Assembly: GCF_003265345.1 (NCBI RefSeq)
Contig: NZ_QFWW01000029.1
Location: forward strand, 62,001 to 126,000
Source of the DNA: Lentzea terrae
GTDB taxonomy: Bacteria > Actinomycetota > Actinomycetes > Mycobacteriales > Pseudonocardiaceae
Reading direction: 5' to 3'
DNA length: 64,000 bases
Position numbers and translations under genes: made by a program. Below are positions 36,014-44,660 of the stretch, one piece after another (the first letter of the stretch is position 1; every line of letters begins with the position of its first letter). Under the pieces are notes generated by a model, which ran no database searches, had not been told where the DNA came from, and was given only the letters and a program-made list of their open reading frames with translations.

Positions 36014-36843
36014 TTGACGGCTCCCGCGGTCAGGCCGGCGCGCCAGAAGCGTTGCAGCAGCAGGAACGCGAGGATCAGCGGCAGCACGGCGAACAGCGAG
36101 CCCATGATCACCACCGGGTAGTACTCGGGGCTCACCGTGGCGGAGCTGTTCCACTGGTACAGGCCGAGGCTCACCGGGTAGAGCTTCTGGTCGGACAGCA
36201 TGACCATGGGCAGGAAGAAGTTGTTCCAGATCGCGGTGAGCTGGAACAGGAACAGCGTGACCAGGCCGGGGCCGAGCATGCGCAGCGCGACCCTGAAGTA
36301 CGTGGCGAGGTCGCCGGCGCCGTCGATGCGCGCGGCTTCCAGCACCTCGTCCGGGACGTAGCCCTGGCTGAAGACGCGGCCGAGGTAGACGCCGAACGGG
36401 TTGAACAGCACCGGGATGAACACCGCCCAGAACGTGTTGACCAGGCCGGTTCCGGACGCCATGAGGTACAGCGGCAGCGCGAGCACGGTCTGCGGCACCA
36501 TCACGGCAGCGAGGACCAGACCGAAGAGCTTTTCCTTGTGCCGGAAGGCGTACTTGTCGAACGCGTAACCCGCGGCCATCGAGATGAACGCGCTCGCCGC
36601 GGCGCCGACGACCGCGTACAGGACGCTGTTCAGGTACCAGCGGCTGTAGAGGCCCTTGTCCATCGCGAAGAGCTCTTCGACGTTGTCCACGAACGAGAAG
36701 TTGCTGAGGGACAACAGGTCGCTCTGGAACAGGGCGTCGACGTTCTTGGTGGACGCGAGGAGCAGCCACAGCACCGGCAGCAGCGTGTAGAGCACCGCGA
36801 CGCCGACGACGAAGTTGACCGTGGTGCGGCCGAGGAGGGTCAT
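36010..36843 (-). CDS. Sugar ABC importer permease (MalG-type)
   Basis: 277 residues. Six membrane helices, starting VNFVVGVAVLYTLLPVLWLLLAS, a loop with VPQTVLALPLYLMASGTGLVNT, and the EAA loop LEAARIDGAGDLATYFRVALRML. It starts at an ATG overlapping the stop of the MalF-type gene and overlaps the dehydrogenase start, all one transcript. The operon lacks its own ATPase, as is common in actinomycetes where a shared MsiK-type ATPase serves several importers. Confidence 0.93.
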   Translation of the reverse strand: MTLLGRTTVNFVVGVAVLYTLLPVLWLLLASTKNVDALFQSDLLSLSNFSFVDNVEELFAMDKGLYSRWYLNSVLYAVVGAAASAFISMAAGYAFDKYAFRHKEKLFGLVLAAVMVPQTVLALPLYLMASGTGLVNTFWAVFIPVLFNPFGVYLGRVFSQGYVPDEVLEAARIDGAGDLATYFRVALRMLGPGLVTLFLFQLTAIWNNFFLPMVMLSDQKLYPVSLGLYQWNSSATVSPEYYPVVIMGSLFAVLPLILAFLLLQRFWRAGLTAGAVK

Positions 36844-37718
36844 CAGGCGGCCTTCCTGTTCGTCCAGCGCGTGACGCCGTAGGAGAGCGCGATCGTGAAG
36901 GCCAGCAGGATCACGGACGCGGCGGCGGCGAGGCCGTAGTTGTTGCGGGTGAAGGCGGCGTCGTAGATGTACATGCTCGGCGAGAACCTGGCGCTGATCA
37001 TCGGGGTGGACTGGCTGAGCAGCACGGGTTCGGTGAACAGCTGCAACGCCCAGATGAGCGTGAAGATGCCGACTGTGACGATCGCGCCGCGCACCAGCGG
37101 TGTCTTGATCCGGACGGCCTGCTTGACCGGACCCGCACCGTCCACAACGGACGCTTCGAGCACCTCCCGCGGCACGGCCTGGAGAGCGGCGTAGAAGATC
37201 ACCATGTTGTAGCCGAGGTTGCTCCACAGCGCGATGTTCACGATCGACGGAAGCACGGTGTTGATGCCGAGGAAGTTGAGGTGGATGTCGCCACGAGCGA
37301 ACAGGTCGATGATCGGGCTCAGCCCGGGCGTGTAGAGGTAGAGCCAGATCAGGGCCGCGATGATGCCGGGCACCGCGTGCGGCAGGTACAGCCCCATCTG
37401 GGCCCAGCCGCGCAGCTTCGCGACGCCGGAGTCCAGCAGCAGCGCGAGGGCCAGCGCGCCGATGACCATGATCGGGATGTAGATCAGGCAGTACAGCACG
37501 ACGGTGAGCAGGCCGCCCCGGAACGTCGGATCGCTCAGCACCGCCACGTAGCTGCGGACGCCGACGAAGACCGTGCTCTCCGGACCGAACCCGAGGCCGG
37601 GCTGGTCCTGGGCGAAGAAGCTCAGCCAGATCGCGGTCCCCGTCGGGATCAGGAACACCGTGACCAGCAACAGCAGGAACGGCGCCATCAGCACGGCACA
37701 GGCGAGTTTGCCCTTCAC
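36843..37718 (-). CDS. Sugar ABC importer permease (MalF-type)
   Basis: 291 residues from a GTG. Six helices with APFLLLLVTVFLIPTGTAIWLSF first; EAA loop LEASVVDGAGPVKQAVRIKTPL. It overlaps the binding-protein gene at 37715-37718. Confidence 0.93.
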   Translation of the reverse strand: MKGKLACAVLMAPFLLLLVTVFLIPTGTAIWLSFFAQDQPGLGFGPESTVFVGVRSYVAVLSDPTFRGGLLTVVLYCLIYIPIMVIGALALALLLDSGVAKLRGWAQMGLYLPHAVPGIIAALIWLYLYTPGLSPIIDLFARGDIHLNFLGINTVLPSIVNIALWSNLGYNMVIFYAALQAVPREVLEASVVDGAGPVKQAVRIKTPLVRGAIVTVGIFTLIWALQLFTEPVLLSQSTPMISARFSPSMYIYDAAFTRNNYGLAAAASVILLAFTIALSYGVTRWTNRKAA

Positions 37719-39013
37719 CGCTCGACCTCCTCTGTGGACAGTCCGAGCGCTTTGAGGTCGGGCATGGTGCCGCTCTGGGCTGCTCGCACGGCGTCGATCA
37801 GGGTGCCTTCACCCGCACCGGCTTTCGCGAAGCCGTCCTGCATGACCCGTTGGGTGGCCGTCATCCGCGGCCCCCACACCCAGCCGTCCCGGATCTTGTC
37901 GGCCTCCTGTTTGAAGAGCCCGTAGACGTCCTGGCCGCCGTAGTACTCGCCGGGGAACGCCTTGGCGCCCGTGTCGACCAGGCCGGGAGCGACCGGGTAC
38001 TGGCTGCTGGTGCCGCTCTTGAGGCGTGCGGTGAGCGCGGCGGGGTGGGTGGTCTGCCACTCGATGAACTCCATGGCTGCCTCGGGTTGCGCGGAGTCCT
38101 TGGTGACCGCGAACGTCGAACCGCCGTGCGTGCCGACCACCGGCTCGTCCCAGACCGGCATGGGGGCGATGCGCCACTTGCCCTTCTGGCCCGGCCGCGC
38201 CCGCATCTGCGCGCCCGCGTCCCACGCGCCGCTCAGCCTGGTCAGGATCAGGTCCTGGCCGAGCTGGGCGTCGTGCTGCTTGCTGTCGCTCGCGTTGCGG
38301 TACACCAGATCCTCGTCGATCAGGCCCTGCCAGTAGGCGGCGACCTTCTTCGTCGGGGTGTCCGCGAGCGAGACCTGCCACTTGCCGTTGCTCGTGTCGA
38401 ACCACCTCGCGCCGGCCTGCCAGGCGAAGCAGGCGAACTGCATGGCGCCGTCGGTCGGGAACAGCACGAGCTTCTTGGTGGGGGACTTGGCTTTGACGGC
38501 TCTGGCGAGTTCGGTGAACTCGTCCCACGTCGCGGGGATCCGGAAACCGTTGGCCTCGAACAGGTCCGCGCGGTAGTGCAACACCATCGGCTCGATGTCG
38601 AGGGGGACGCTGAACACGCGGTTGTCGAACGTCGTGAGCTTGAGCGCCTGGGGCAGCAGCTTCTGCTTGAGGCGGTCGGTGACGAGGTCGGTGATGTCGC
38701 GGGCCACACCGTCGATGGCGTAGCCGGGCACCTGCGGGTACTCGATGGTGGCGACGTCGGGTGCGTTGCCGGCACGAGCGGCGTTGCTGAGCTTCGCGTA
38801 GCCGCCCTGACCGCCGGAGGGGATCTGCTGGAAGATCACCTTGATGCGGTTCTGCGAGGAGTTGAACGCGTCGACGACCTGCTGGCTACCGCGCAGTGCC
38901 GACCAGAACGTGATCTCGACCGGGCCCCCGGTACCGCGGCGTTGCGGAGTGGAACAGGCCGCCAGCGGTGCCGTGAGACCTGCCGCGAGGAGGGTGCGAC
39001 GACTCAGGCGCAT
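37715..39013 (-). CDS. Extracellular sugar-binding lipoprotein
   Basis: 432 residues from MRLSRRTLLAAGL (AGGA eight bases upstream; a second ATG three codons earlier is possible). The twin-arginine start RRTLLAAG and lipobox LAAC suggest Tat export and lipid anchoring. The mature part is a family-1 binding protein: VEITFWSALRGSQQVVDAFN, VPLDIEPMVLHYRADLFE, WRIAPMPVWDEPVVGTHGGS. Tops the operon of two permeases, dehydrogenase and DUF2264 enzyme; a shared-motif operator precedes it. Confidence 0.92.
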   Translation of the reverse strand: MRLSRRTLLAAGLTAPLAACSTPQRRGTGGPVEITFWSALRGSQQVVDAFNSSQNRIKVIFQQIPSGGQGGYAKLSNAARAGNAPDVATIEYPQVPGYAIDGVARDITDLVTDRLKQKLLPQALKLTTFDNRVFSVPLDIEPMVLHYRADLFEANGFRIPATWDEFTELARAVKAKSPTKKLVLFPTDGAMQFACFAWQAGARWFDTSNGKWQVSLADTPTKKVAAYWQGLIDEDLVYRNASDSKQHDAQLGQDLILTRLSGAWDAGAQMRARPGQKGKWRIAPMPVWDEPVVGTHGGSTFAVTKDSAQPEAAMEFIEWQTTHPAALTARLKSGTSSQYPVAPGLVDTGAKAFPGEYYGGQDVYGLFKQEADKIRDGWVWGPRMTATQRVMQDGFAKAGAGEGTLIDAVRAAQSGTMPDLKALGLSTEEVER

Positions 39014-39046
39014 GGATCGCATCCTGATCGCCTGATCGGTTTTGCG

Positions 39047-40075
39047 TCAAGAAACGGTCAAACGCTCAGTCGATGACCGGATCTTCAACTCGGGCAGCAA
39101 CTCGATGCGTTCCGCCGTCTGGGCCGGGCTGCTCAGCTGCTGCAGCAACAACTGCGCGGCCACCCTGCCGACCTCGGTCTTGGGCGGTGCGACGGCCGTC
39201 AGCGGGATGCTGCCCAACGCCGCCACGACGTCGTCGTACGCCACGACCGAGCACCGCTCCGGCACCTTGATCCCGGCCTCCGCGAGCTGCTGGACCAGCA
39301 TCAACGCGTCCACGTCGCCGTGTAGGATCGTCGCGGTCGCCCGGTGCGCCCGCAGGATGCCGACCAGCCCGGTGTCGGGCGAACTGCCGACGGTGATCGC
39401 GTCTTCGAGGTCCTTCGAGATCTCCCGGAAAGCCGCCCTGAGTGCCCGAGCCGTCGGGCTGTCGTCGCGCGCCGCCAGCACGATCCGCCGGTGACCGAGA
39501 TCCGTCAGGTGCTGCACGGCCAGGTGCATGCCGTACCAGTGGTCCGAGCACACCGAGTTCATCGCGCGGAGCCGCCCGCTCGGCCGGCGTTCCATCAGGA
39601 CCGTCGGCACACCGGTCTCGGCGAGCCAGCCGTCCGCTCGTTCTTCCTCGTGCGTGCGCCATCGCGGTGCGATCAGCAGCCCTTGCACCGGCTCCTGCAG
39701 CGCGCGCTCGACGATCGGCTGCTCGGCGCCCTTGACCTGCGGCGCGATGTGCAGCACCACCCGCACGCCCGCTTCTTCGAGCACCTTGCGGGCGCCGTTC
39801 ATCGTCTCGTACAGGTACGTGTGCCGTTCCGGCACGACCAACGCCACCGCGCCGTTCGCCGCCTTGGCGGGCACCGGCTGTTCGACGGGGGTGAGCGAAC
39901 GAGCGACTCCGTGCCCCCTGCGCAGCCGGCCGAGCCTGGCCAGCTCCTCGACGTCGCGCCGGATCGTGACGATCGAAACGTCCAGCTCGCTCGCCAGATC
40001 GCTCACCTTGACGGTGCCCCGCGACGCGACGACGGCCAGGATTCGCTGCCGCCTCGTGTCGCTGGGTTCGCGCAT
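39047..40075 (-). CDS. Transcriptional regulator with DeoR-type HTH and LacI-type sensor
   Basis: 342 residues. The first ~58 residues are a DeoR helix-turn-helix (RRQRILAVVASRGTVKVSDL, recognition helix VSIVTIRRDVEELARLG), while the rest (TYLYETMNGARKVLEEAGVRVVLHI, GLLIAPRWRTHEEE, HLTDLGHRRIVLAARDD, VAYDDVVAALGSIPLTAVAPP) is a periplasmic-binding-protein-like sensor as in LacI/GalR. This hybrid occurs in actinobacteria near carbohydrate operons. An 18-bp motif lies upstream of this gene and again at its 3' end before the sugar-binding protein gene, suggesting repression of both. Confidence 0.9.
   Translation of the reverse strand: MREPSDTRRQRILAVVASRGTVKVSDLASELDVSIVTIRRDVEELARLGRLRRGHGVARSLTPVEQPVPAKAANGAVALVVPERHTYLYETMNGARKVLEEAGVRVVLHIAPQVKGAEQPIVERALQEPVQGLLIAPRWRTHEEERADGWLAETGVPTVLMERRPSGRLRAMNSVCSDHWYGMHLAVQHLTDLGHRRIVLAARDDSPTARALRAAFREISKDLEDAITVGSSPDTGLVGILRAHRATATILHGDVDALMLVQQLAEAGIKVPERCSVVAYDDVVAALGSIPLTAVAPPKTEVGRVAAQLLLQQLSSPAQTAERIELLPELKIRSSTERLTVS
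39052..39069 (+). promoter_or_regulatory. Operator-like motif before the sugar importer operon
   Basis: AAACGGTCAAACGCTCAG, inside the last codons of the regulator and 30-40 bp before the binding-protein start. 15 of 18 bases equal the copy at 40087-40104. Each copy also holds a direct AAACG.. half-repeat every 9 bases. Confidence 0.6.
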
Positions 40076-40086
40076 GGGTGCCCGCC

Positions 40087-40104
40087 CTGTTCGTTTGAGC
40101 GTTT
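40087..40104 (-). promoter_or_regulatory. Operator-like motif before the DeoR/LacI-hybrid gene
   Basis: On the minus strand AAACGCTCAAACGAACAG, 12 bp upstream of the regulator start; just upstream is a TATGCT minus-10-like element. Matches the site in front of the importer operon, consistent with autoregulation. Confidence 0.6.
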
Positions 40105-40137
40105 TGTCGCGAGCATAACCCGGCGAACGTCAGATCA

Positions 40138-41016
40138 TCATTTCTGCGGGATGTCGGTGACGAGCCACCGGCCGTTCAGGTACCTGAGCCGGAACTCCTC
40201 TCCGACGACCGGGACTTCGCCGGCGAGAGTCACCCTGGCCGATTTCTCGTTCGACATCTTGACGGACGCGATCTCGATGTTCCTGAGCTGGTCGCGCTTC
40301 TCGGGTGACATGCGCTCGTGGTACTGCCGCACGCCTTCGGTGCAGCCGCCGACGCGGAAACCGAAGTTCGTCGCGTCACCGGTCTCGAGCAGCTTGCACG
40401 CGAGGTCCGCGTTCCCGACGCTCCAGGCGTCCAGGTAGGCGCGGGCCGACTCGCGAGCACCCTCCTCGCCCGCCTTGACGCCGATCTCCTCGATCTGGGC
40501 GTCCGGGTCGAGGGCGGGACGGTCGGGCTTGGTGCTCCGCACCAGGAAGACGATGGCCAGGACCAGCACGACGACCAGTACGACGCCGCCGAAGGCGAAC
40601 TTCATGGTGCGCGACTGGTTCACCGCACCGCCGGCGATGACCGACCGCGTCATGGTGACGGCACCGGCCGCGTGAACGTTGGCCTGGTTCTGCACCATCG
40701 ACTGGTCCGCGGTGCTCTGGGACACCACGACCGTGTTGACCGCCGCGGCCAGCTGTTCGGCGAACGCCGTGTCGGCGTTGGCCGCCTCGGTCAGCGCGTT
40801 GGCCGCCATGGCCTGGCGTTCCGGCGCCGACGGTTCCTCCTCCAGGCCGTCGAGCACGGCCTCGCCCAGCTTGGTCTGGCGGAGCTTGCCGGTCACGAGC
40901 CGGTGCAACCCGCCCGTGGCGCTGTCCTTGAGTTGATCGGCGGCGCCGGACGCGACCCCCACCAGGTAGGTGCTGATCAAGCCGATCGCTTGCGCTGCCA
41001 GTGCCGCGATGTCCAC
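40138..41016 (-). CDS. Single-pass membrane protein of unknown function
   Basis: 292 residues from a GTG with GGGGAG seven bases upstream. An N-terminal helical, alanine-rich half (LGEAVLDGLEEEPSAPERQAMAAN) of the kind found in actinobacterial envelope proteins, one transmembrane helix (FAFGGVVLVVVLVLAIVFLV, ~150-175) and an outside NTF2-like tail with ESARAYLDAWSVGNADLACKLL and FRLRYLNGRWLVTDIP. This tail pattern resembles secreted mycobacterial proteins of unknown role. No function proposed. Confidence 0.65.
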   Translation of the reverse strand: MDIAALAAQAIGLISTYLVGVASGAADQLKDSATGGLHRLVTGKLRQTKLGEAVLDGLEEEPSAPERQAMAANALTEAANADTAFAEQLAAAVNTVVVSQSTADQSMVQNQANVHAAGAVTMTRSVIAGGAVNQSRTMKFAFGGVVLVVVLVLAIVFLVRSTKPDRPALDPDAQIEEIGVKAGEEGARESARAYLDAWSVGNADLACKLLETGDATNFGFRVGGCTEGVRQYHERMSPEKRDQLRNIEIASVKMSNEKSARVTLAGEVPVVGEEFRLRYLNGRWLVTDIPQK

Positions 41017-41176
41017 GTTCGTTCTCCCCACAGCGGACGGACCAGCGACGAAGGTAGCCAACCCTGGTCGTTCGCGTGACGGGTTCGGAGACGAACGACG
41101 CGAAAGTTGGCAGGCGCACCACCCACAGCGATTTCTCAGCAAGGCGGGGCTAGCTTCGGCGTCCGAGGGGGCAGAC

Positions 41177-42097
41177 ATGAAGATCGTGATTCCAGGCGGC
41201 ACCGGGCAGATCGGTGGCGTGCTGCGCCGGGCGTTGACCAAGGCCGGGCACGAGGTGGTGATCGTCAGCCGCAGCAGTGGCGTGCGGTGGGACGGCCGGA
41301 CGCTGGGCGCGTGGGCCCGCGAGGTCGACGGCGCGGACGTGGTGGTCAACCTGGCCGGACGGAGCGTGAGCTGCCGGTACACCAAGGAGAACCTCGCCGA
41401 GATGATGCGCTCGCGGGTCGAGTCGGCGCGGGTCGTGGGCGAGGCCATCGCGAAGGCGGACAACCCGCCGAAGGTGTGGCTGCAGATGAGCACCGCGACG
41501 ATTTACGCGCACCGGTTCGACGCGCCGAACGACGAGGTGAGCGGGATCATCGGCGGGCACGAGCCGGGTGCGCCGGGCTACTGGGCGTTCAGCATCGACA
41601 TCGCGAAGAACTGGGAGGCCGAGCTCGACAACGCGGACACCCCGCACACGCGCAAGGTCGCGCTGCGAGCGGCGATGGTGATGAGCCCGGACCGCGGTGG
41701 CGCGTTCGACCACCTGTCGTGGATCGCGCGACTCGGGCTCGGCGGCGCGGTCGGGGGTGGGCGGCAGTACATGTCGTGGATCCACGACGAGGACTTCGTG
41801 CGCGCGATCGCGCTGCTGATCAGGGAGCCGATCGCGGGACCGGTGAACCTCGCCGCGCCCAACCCGTTGTCGCAGCAGGACTTCATGCGCGACCTGCGCA
41901 AGGCCTGGCGGGTGCCGGTGGGACTGCCCGCCACGAGGTGGATGGCGGAGATCGGGGCGGCCGTGATCGGGACCGACACCGAGCTGCTGCTGAAGAGCCG
42001 CCGGGTCGTGCCGACGCGGTTGCGGGAAGCCGGGTTCGAGTTCCACTTCCCGAACTGGGCGGAGGCGGCGCAGAATCTGGTGGAGCGCAGGAGGTGA
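41177..42097 (+). CDS. TIGR01777-type NAD-dependent epimerase/oxidoreductase
   Basis: 306 residues. Atypical SDR with GGTGQIGGVLRRAL at the N-terminus (GxxGxxG), VVNLAGRSVSCRYTKENLAEM and SRVESARVVGEAI, FSIDIAKNWEAEL, YMSWIHDEDFVRAIALLI and PNPLSQQDFMRDL: all hallmarks of the YfcH/SDR39U1 family. Role unknown in general. It ends one base before the nitrile-hydratase-like genes and AGGAGG for the next gene lies in its last codons, so it is probably part of the same operon. Confidence 0.9.
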   Translation: MKIVIPGGTGQIGGVLRRALTKAGHEVVIVSRSSGVRWDGRTLGAWAREVDGADVVVNLAGRSVSCRYTKENLAEMMRSRVESARVVGEAIAKADNPPKVWLQMSTATIYAHRFDAPNDEVSGIIGGHEPGAPGYWAFSIDIAKNWEAELDNADTPHTRKVALRAAMVMSPDRGGAFDHLSWIARLGLGGAVGGGRQYMSWIHDEDFVRAIALLIREPIAGPVNLAAPNPLSQQDFMRDLRKAWRVPVGLPATRWMAEIGAAVIGTDTELLLKSRRVVPTRLREAGFEFHFPNWAEAAQNLVERRR

Positions 42098-42098
42098 G

Positions 42099-42350
42099 AT
42101 GCCGAGGATCAACGACGTCGGCGGGCAGGACGGCTTCGGGCCGGTCGTGGAGGAACTGGACGAGCCCACCTTCCACGCGGACTGGGAAGCGCACGTCTTC
42201 GCCATGAACCGAGCCCTGATCGGGCGTGGCCTCTACAACCTGGACGAGTTCCGGGACGCCGTCGAGCGCACGATGTCGCACGAGTCGTCCTACTACGAGA
42301 ACTGGTTCCGGGCGATCCAGACCCTGCTCGAGGAGAAAGGCCATGTCTGA
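42099..42350 (+). CDS. Nitrile hydratase / thiocyanate hydrolase subunit (N-terminal half of NHase beta)
   Basis: 83 residues. MPRINDVGGQDGFGPVV is the start of nitrile hydratase beta; DEPTFHADWEAHVFAMNRALIG, FRDAVERTMS and SYYENWFRAIQTLLEEKG follow the same family. The gene then stops instead of continuing into the SH3-like half, which is encoded by the next, overlapping gene. Such a split beta subunit is known from thiocyanate hydrolase (ScnB) and the actinomycete toyocamycin nitrile hydratase. The ATG follows AGGAGG. Confidence 0.88.
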   Translation: MPRINDVGGQDGFGPVVEELDEPTFHADWEAHVFAMNRALIGRGLYNLDEFRDAVERTMSHESSYYENWFRAIQTLLEEKGHV

Positions 42351-42609
42351 GCGGTACCGGATCGGCGACCGGGTGCGGACGTCCGATGTGGACCCCGACC
42401 ACCACACGCGCCTGCCGCACTACGCACGCGGGAAGCGCGGCACGGTGCTCGACCGCGACGGCGTGCACCCGCTGGCGGACCTGCGCGCGCAAGGGATCGT
42501 TCAGGAGCAAGAGGTCTACCTGGTGAGGTTCACCGCGCAGGAACTGTTCGGGCAGGGTGACCACAGCGTCACGCTGTCCCTCTGGGAGGACTACCTCAGC
42601 GATGAGTGA
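42343..42609 (+). CDS. Nitrile hydratase / thiocyanate hydrolase subunit (C-terminal half of NHase beta)
   Basis: 88 residues, eight-base overlap with the preceding gene. SERYRIGDRVRTSDVDPDHHTRLPHYARGKRGTV and YLVRFTAQELFGQGDHSVTLSLWEDYL are the SH3-like C-terminal part of nitrile hydratase beta, corresponding to ScnA. Together the two short genes rebuild one beta chain of normal length, so the split is a stable gene organisation and not a frameshift: each part has its own start codon and ribosome site (GAGAAAGG here). Confidence 0.88.
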   Translation: MSERYRIGDRVRTSDVDPDHHTRLPHYARGKRGTVLDRDGVHPLADLRAQGIVQEQEVYLVRFTAQELFGQGDHSVTLSLWEDYLSDE

Positions 42610-43192
42610 CGACCACGACGACTCCCCCATCGCCGCACGGGTGCGGGAGCTGGAAGCGATCCTGGAGGAGAAGGGGTTGCTGGACGCCCAGGAGCTCGAT
42701 CGGGCGCTGGAGGCGTGGACGCACCGAGCCTCGCCCGCCAACGGGTTCCGGGTCGTGGCACGGGCGTGGGTGGACGACGGGTTCCGGGCCAGGCTGCTTC
42801 AGGACGCCAACGCGGCGTTGCCGGAGATCGGGTTGTCCATGGGCGGCGGGCTGCAGCCGCAACAGCTGCACGTCGTCGAGAACACCGAGCGCGTCCACAA
42901 CGTGATCGTGTGCACGCTGTGCAGCTGCTACCCGATCGCACTGCTCGGGCCGTCGCCGACCTGGTACAAGAGCCCGGCCTACCGGTCCAAAGTGGTCAGT
43001 CACCCGCGCGAGGTGCTGGCGCAGTTCGGGCTGACCTTGCCGGAGACCACCGAAATCCAGGTGTGGGACGCGAACGCGGAGTCGCGGTACCTGGTGCTGC
43101 CGCGCCGGCCGGAGAACACCGAGCACCTGACCGAGGACGAACTGACCAAGATGGTCACGCGCAACGGACTGATCGGCACCGCGGCGGTCTGA
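42602..43192 (+). CDS. Cobalt-type nitrile hydratase alpha-like subunit
   Basis: 196 residues, overlapping the previous gene by eight bases. The metal site VCTLCSCY (Cys104, Cys107, Ser108, Cys109) has the threonine of cobalt-type enzymes; ALLGPSPTWYKSPAYRSKVV and VWDANAESRYLVLPRRP are conserved alpha-subunit elements. Equivalent to ScnC of thiocyanate hydrolase or the alpha subunit of toyocamycin nitrile hydratase. Substrate (nitrile, thiocyanate, other) cannot be fixed. No metallochaperone/activator gene follows. The 3' end of the gene forms one arm of a terminator hairpin. Confidence 0.93.
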   Translation: MSDDHDDSPIAARVRELEAILEEKGLLDAQELDRALEAWTHRASPANGFRVVARAWVDDGFRARLLQDANAALPEIGLSMGGGLQPQQLHVVENTERVHNVIVCTLCSCYPIALLGPSPTWYKSPAYRSKVVSHPREVLAQFGLTLPETTEIQVWDANAESRYLVLPRRPENTEHLTEDELTKMVTRNGLIGTAAV

Positions 43193-43207
43193 CCCGCCGC
43201 GGTGCCG
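43174..43207. terminator. Bidirectional terminator between alpha-subunit and serine hydrolase genes
   Basis: CGGCACCGCGGCGG, six-base loop, and exact complement: a 14-bp perfect stem. Left arm lies in the alpha-subunit coding end, right arm just before the convergent serine hydrolase stop. Confidence 0.75.
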
Positions 43208-43214
43208 GTCGCTA

Positions 43215-44618
43215 CTAGATGTTCTTCATGATGTTGTCGATCGCCTTGCCGAGCTGCGCGTACTTCTGGGTGTACAGCACCGGGAACACGCCGGGCGGGT
43301 CGGCCGGGCGGTCGGCGTCCACGTAGTCGGTGCCCAGGTTGCAGAACACGACCACGACGTAGTTGCGCTTGTCCTTGCCGCGGAACGACTTCACGATGCC
43401 CGCGTCGGAACCGGTGGTGTCGACCCAGCCGGTCTTGTGCGCGAACGTCACCTCGGCCGCCTCGTTGCACGGGCGGACGTCGCGGTCGTACACCGCGTCG
43501 CCGACGGTCACGGTGCCGTCCGGCTTGATCCAGCGCGCCGGCACCTGCTGCGGGATGCCCTGCACCGGGTAGTCGCGGCCGCACCAGTTCGGCGTGGACA
43601 GCATCTCGTTGTGGCCCTGGCCCGCCAGCGTCTCCTGGAAGAACTTCCGCGACGAGTAGGACAGCTCGTTCTTCGTGACCTGCTTGCCCTTGTCGGTCGT
43701 CCAGAGCGTGCCGGCGCCGCCGTTGACCAGCAGCAGGAGCTTCGCGGTGTCGAGGCCGCTCATGTTCGAGCCGATCCAGCGCCCGCCGTTGCCGGGAATG
43801 GTGCCGGTGATCGTCAGCGTCTCCATGCCGAGGTCGACGAACGTCTTGTTGACGGCGTCCCACGCGTTGAGGTCGTGGATCATCTTGATCAGCGCGCAGG
43901 TCGACTCGTTCTGCGACTTGGTGATCATCTCGTCGAAGTGCTGCCGGATCTTCTTCACCGACGGCCCGCCGCACGCCGGGCGCACCGGGTTCGGGTCGTA
44001 GACGTAGTCGGCGTCCAGGTCGACGCGGCCCTCGTCGGCCAGGCGCAGCACGCCGAAGCCCACCATCAGCTTGAGCACCGACGCCGGGTACGGCGAGGAG
44101 AAGTCGATCGGCGCGTTCTCGCGGCCGGCCAGCACGTCACGGGTGCCCTTGCCGCCGTTGACGTCCCACTCGGTGTCGTCCCACCAGCGGTAGCGCACCT
44201 GGTCGGTCGACAGGCCCTTGCGCTTGACCGGCACCACGACGCCGTTCGGGTACTGCGGGCTGAGCAGCACGTTCGCCACCGAAGCCGGCCGGCCGAACGC
44301 GTCGAGCTCGATGATCGCCGCGTCCATGTTCGGCGTCTGGTGCAACGGCTTGCCCGCCGCGGCGGCCATCCGCGCCTGCGCCCGGTTCATCAGCTCGGCC
44401 GGCGAGGCGTCGTACTTCTCCCGCGGACCCGCCGCCGACCGGGCCCCCGGCTCCGGTGGTGTCAGGTCGATGACGTCCTTGAAGTTCTGCGCGACGATCG
44501 CCGCACGCAGCTGCTCAGCCAATTTGTGGCTGTTCTCGGCCGCGGCGGCCACCGGCGCCAGTGCGGCACCCGTCAGCGTCAGCGCGGTGCACAGCACAGT
44601 GACGTGCTTGAGGTTCAT
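43215..44618 (-). CDS. Secreted class A beta-lactamase-like serine hydrolase
   Basis: 467 residues from ATG (GGGGAAG five bases upstream), with an N-terminal signal peptide ending near APVAAAAE. The penicillin-recognising fold motifs are present in order: SPYPASVLKLM (Ser-x-x-Lys), QNEST where class A enzymes have SDN, and AHKTGWVDT (KTG). An N-terminal extension of ~160 residues precedes the first motif. The Glu166-like general base was not recognised, so a carboxypeptidase-like or endopeptidase role in the wall is as likely as antibiotic hydrolysis. Confidence 0.82.
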   Translation of the reverse strand: MNLKHVTVLCTALTLTGAALAPVAAAAENSHKLAEQLRAAIVAQNFKDVIDLTPPEPGARSAAGPREKYDASPAELMNRAQARMAAAAGKPLHQTPNMDAAIIELDAFGRPASVANVLLSPQYPNGVVVPVKRKGLSTDQVRYRWWDDTEWDVNGGKGTRDVLAGRENAPIDFSSPYPASVLKLMVGFGVLRLADEGRVDLDADYVYDPNPVRPACGGPSVKKIRQHFDEMITKSQNESTCALIKMIHDLNAWDAVNKTFVDLGMETLTITGTIPGNGGRWIGSNMSGLDTAKLLLLVNGGAGTLWTTDKGKQVTKNELSYSSRKFFQETLAGQGHNEMLSTPNWCGRDYPVQGIPQQVPARWIKPDGTVTVGDAVYDRDVRPCNEAAEVTFAHKTGWVDTTGSDAGIVKSFRGKDKRNYVVVVFCNLGTDYVDADRPADPPGVFPVLYTQKYAQLGKAIDNIMKNI

Positions 44619-44660
44619 GCACACTTCCCCAGTTCGAAGTGGATCTCAGACGAGCGTACT

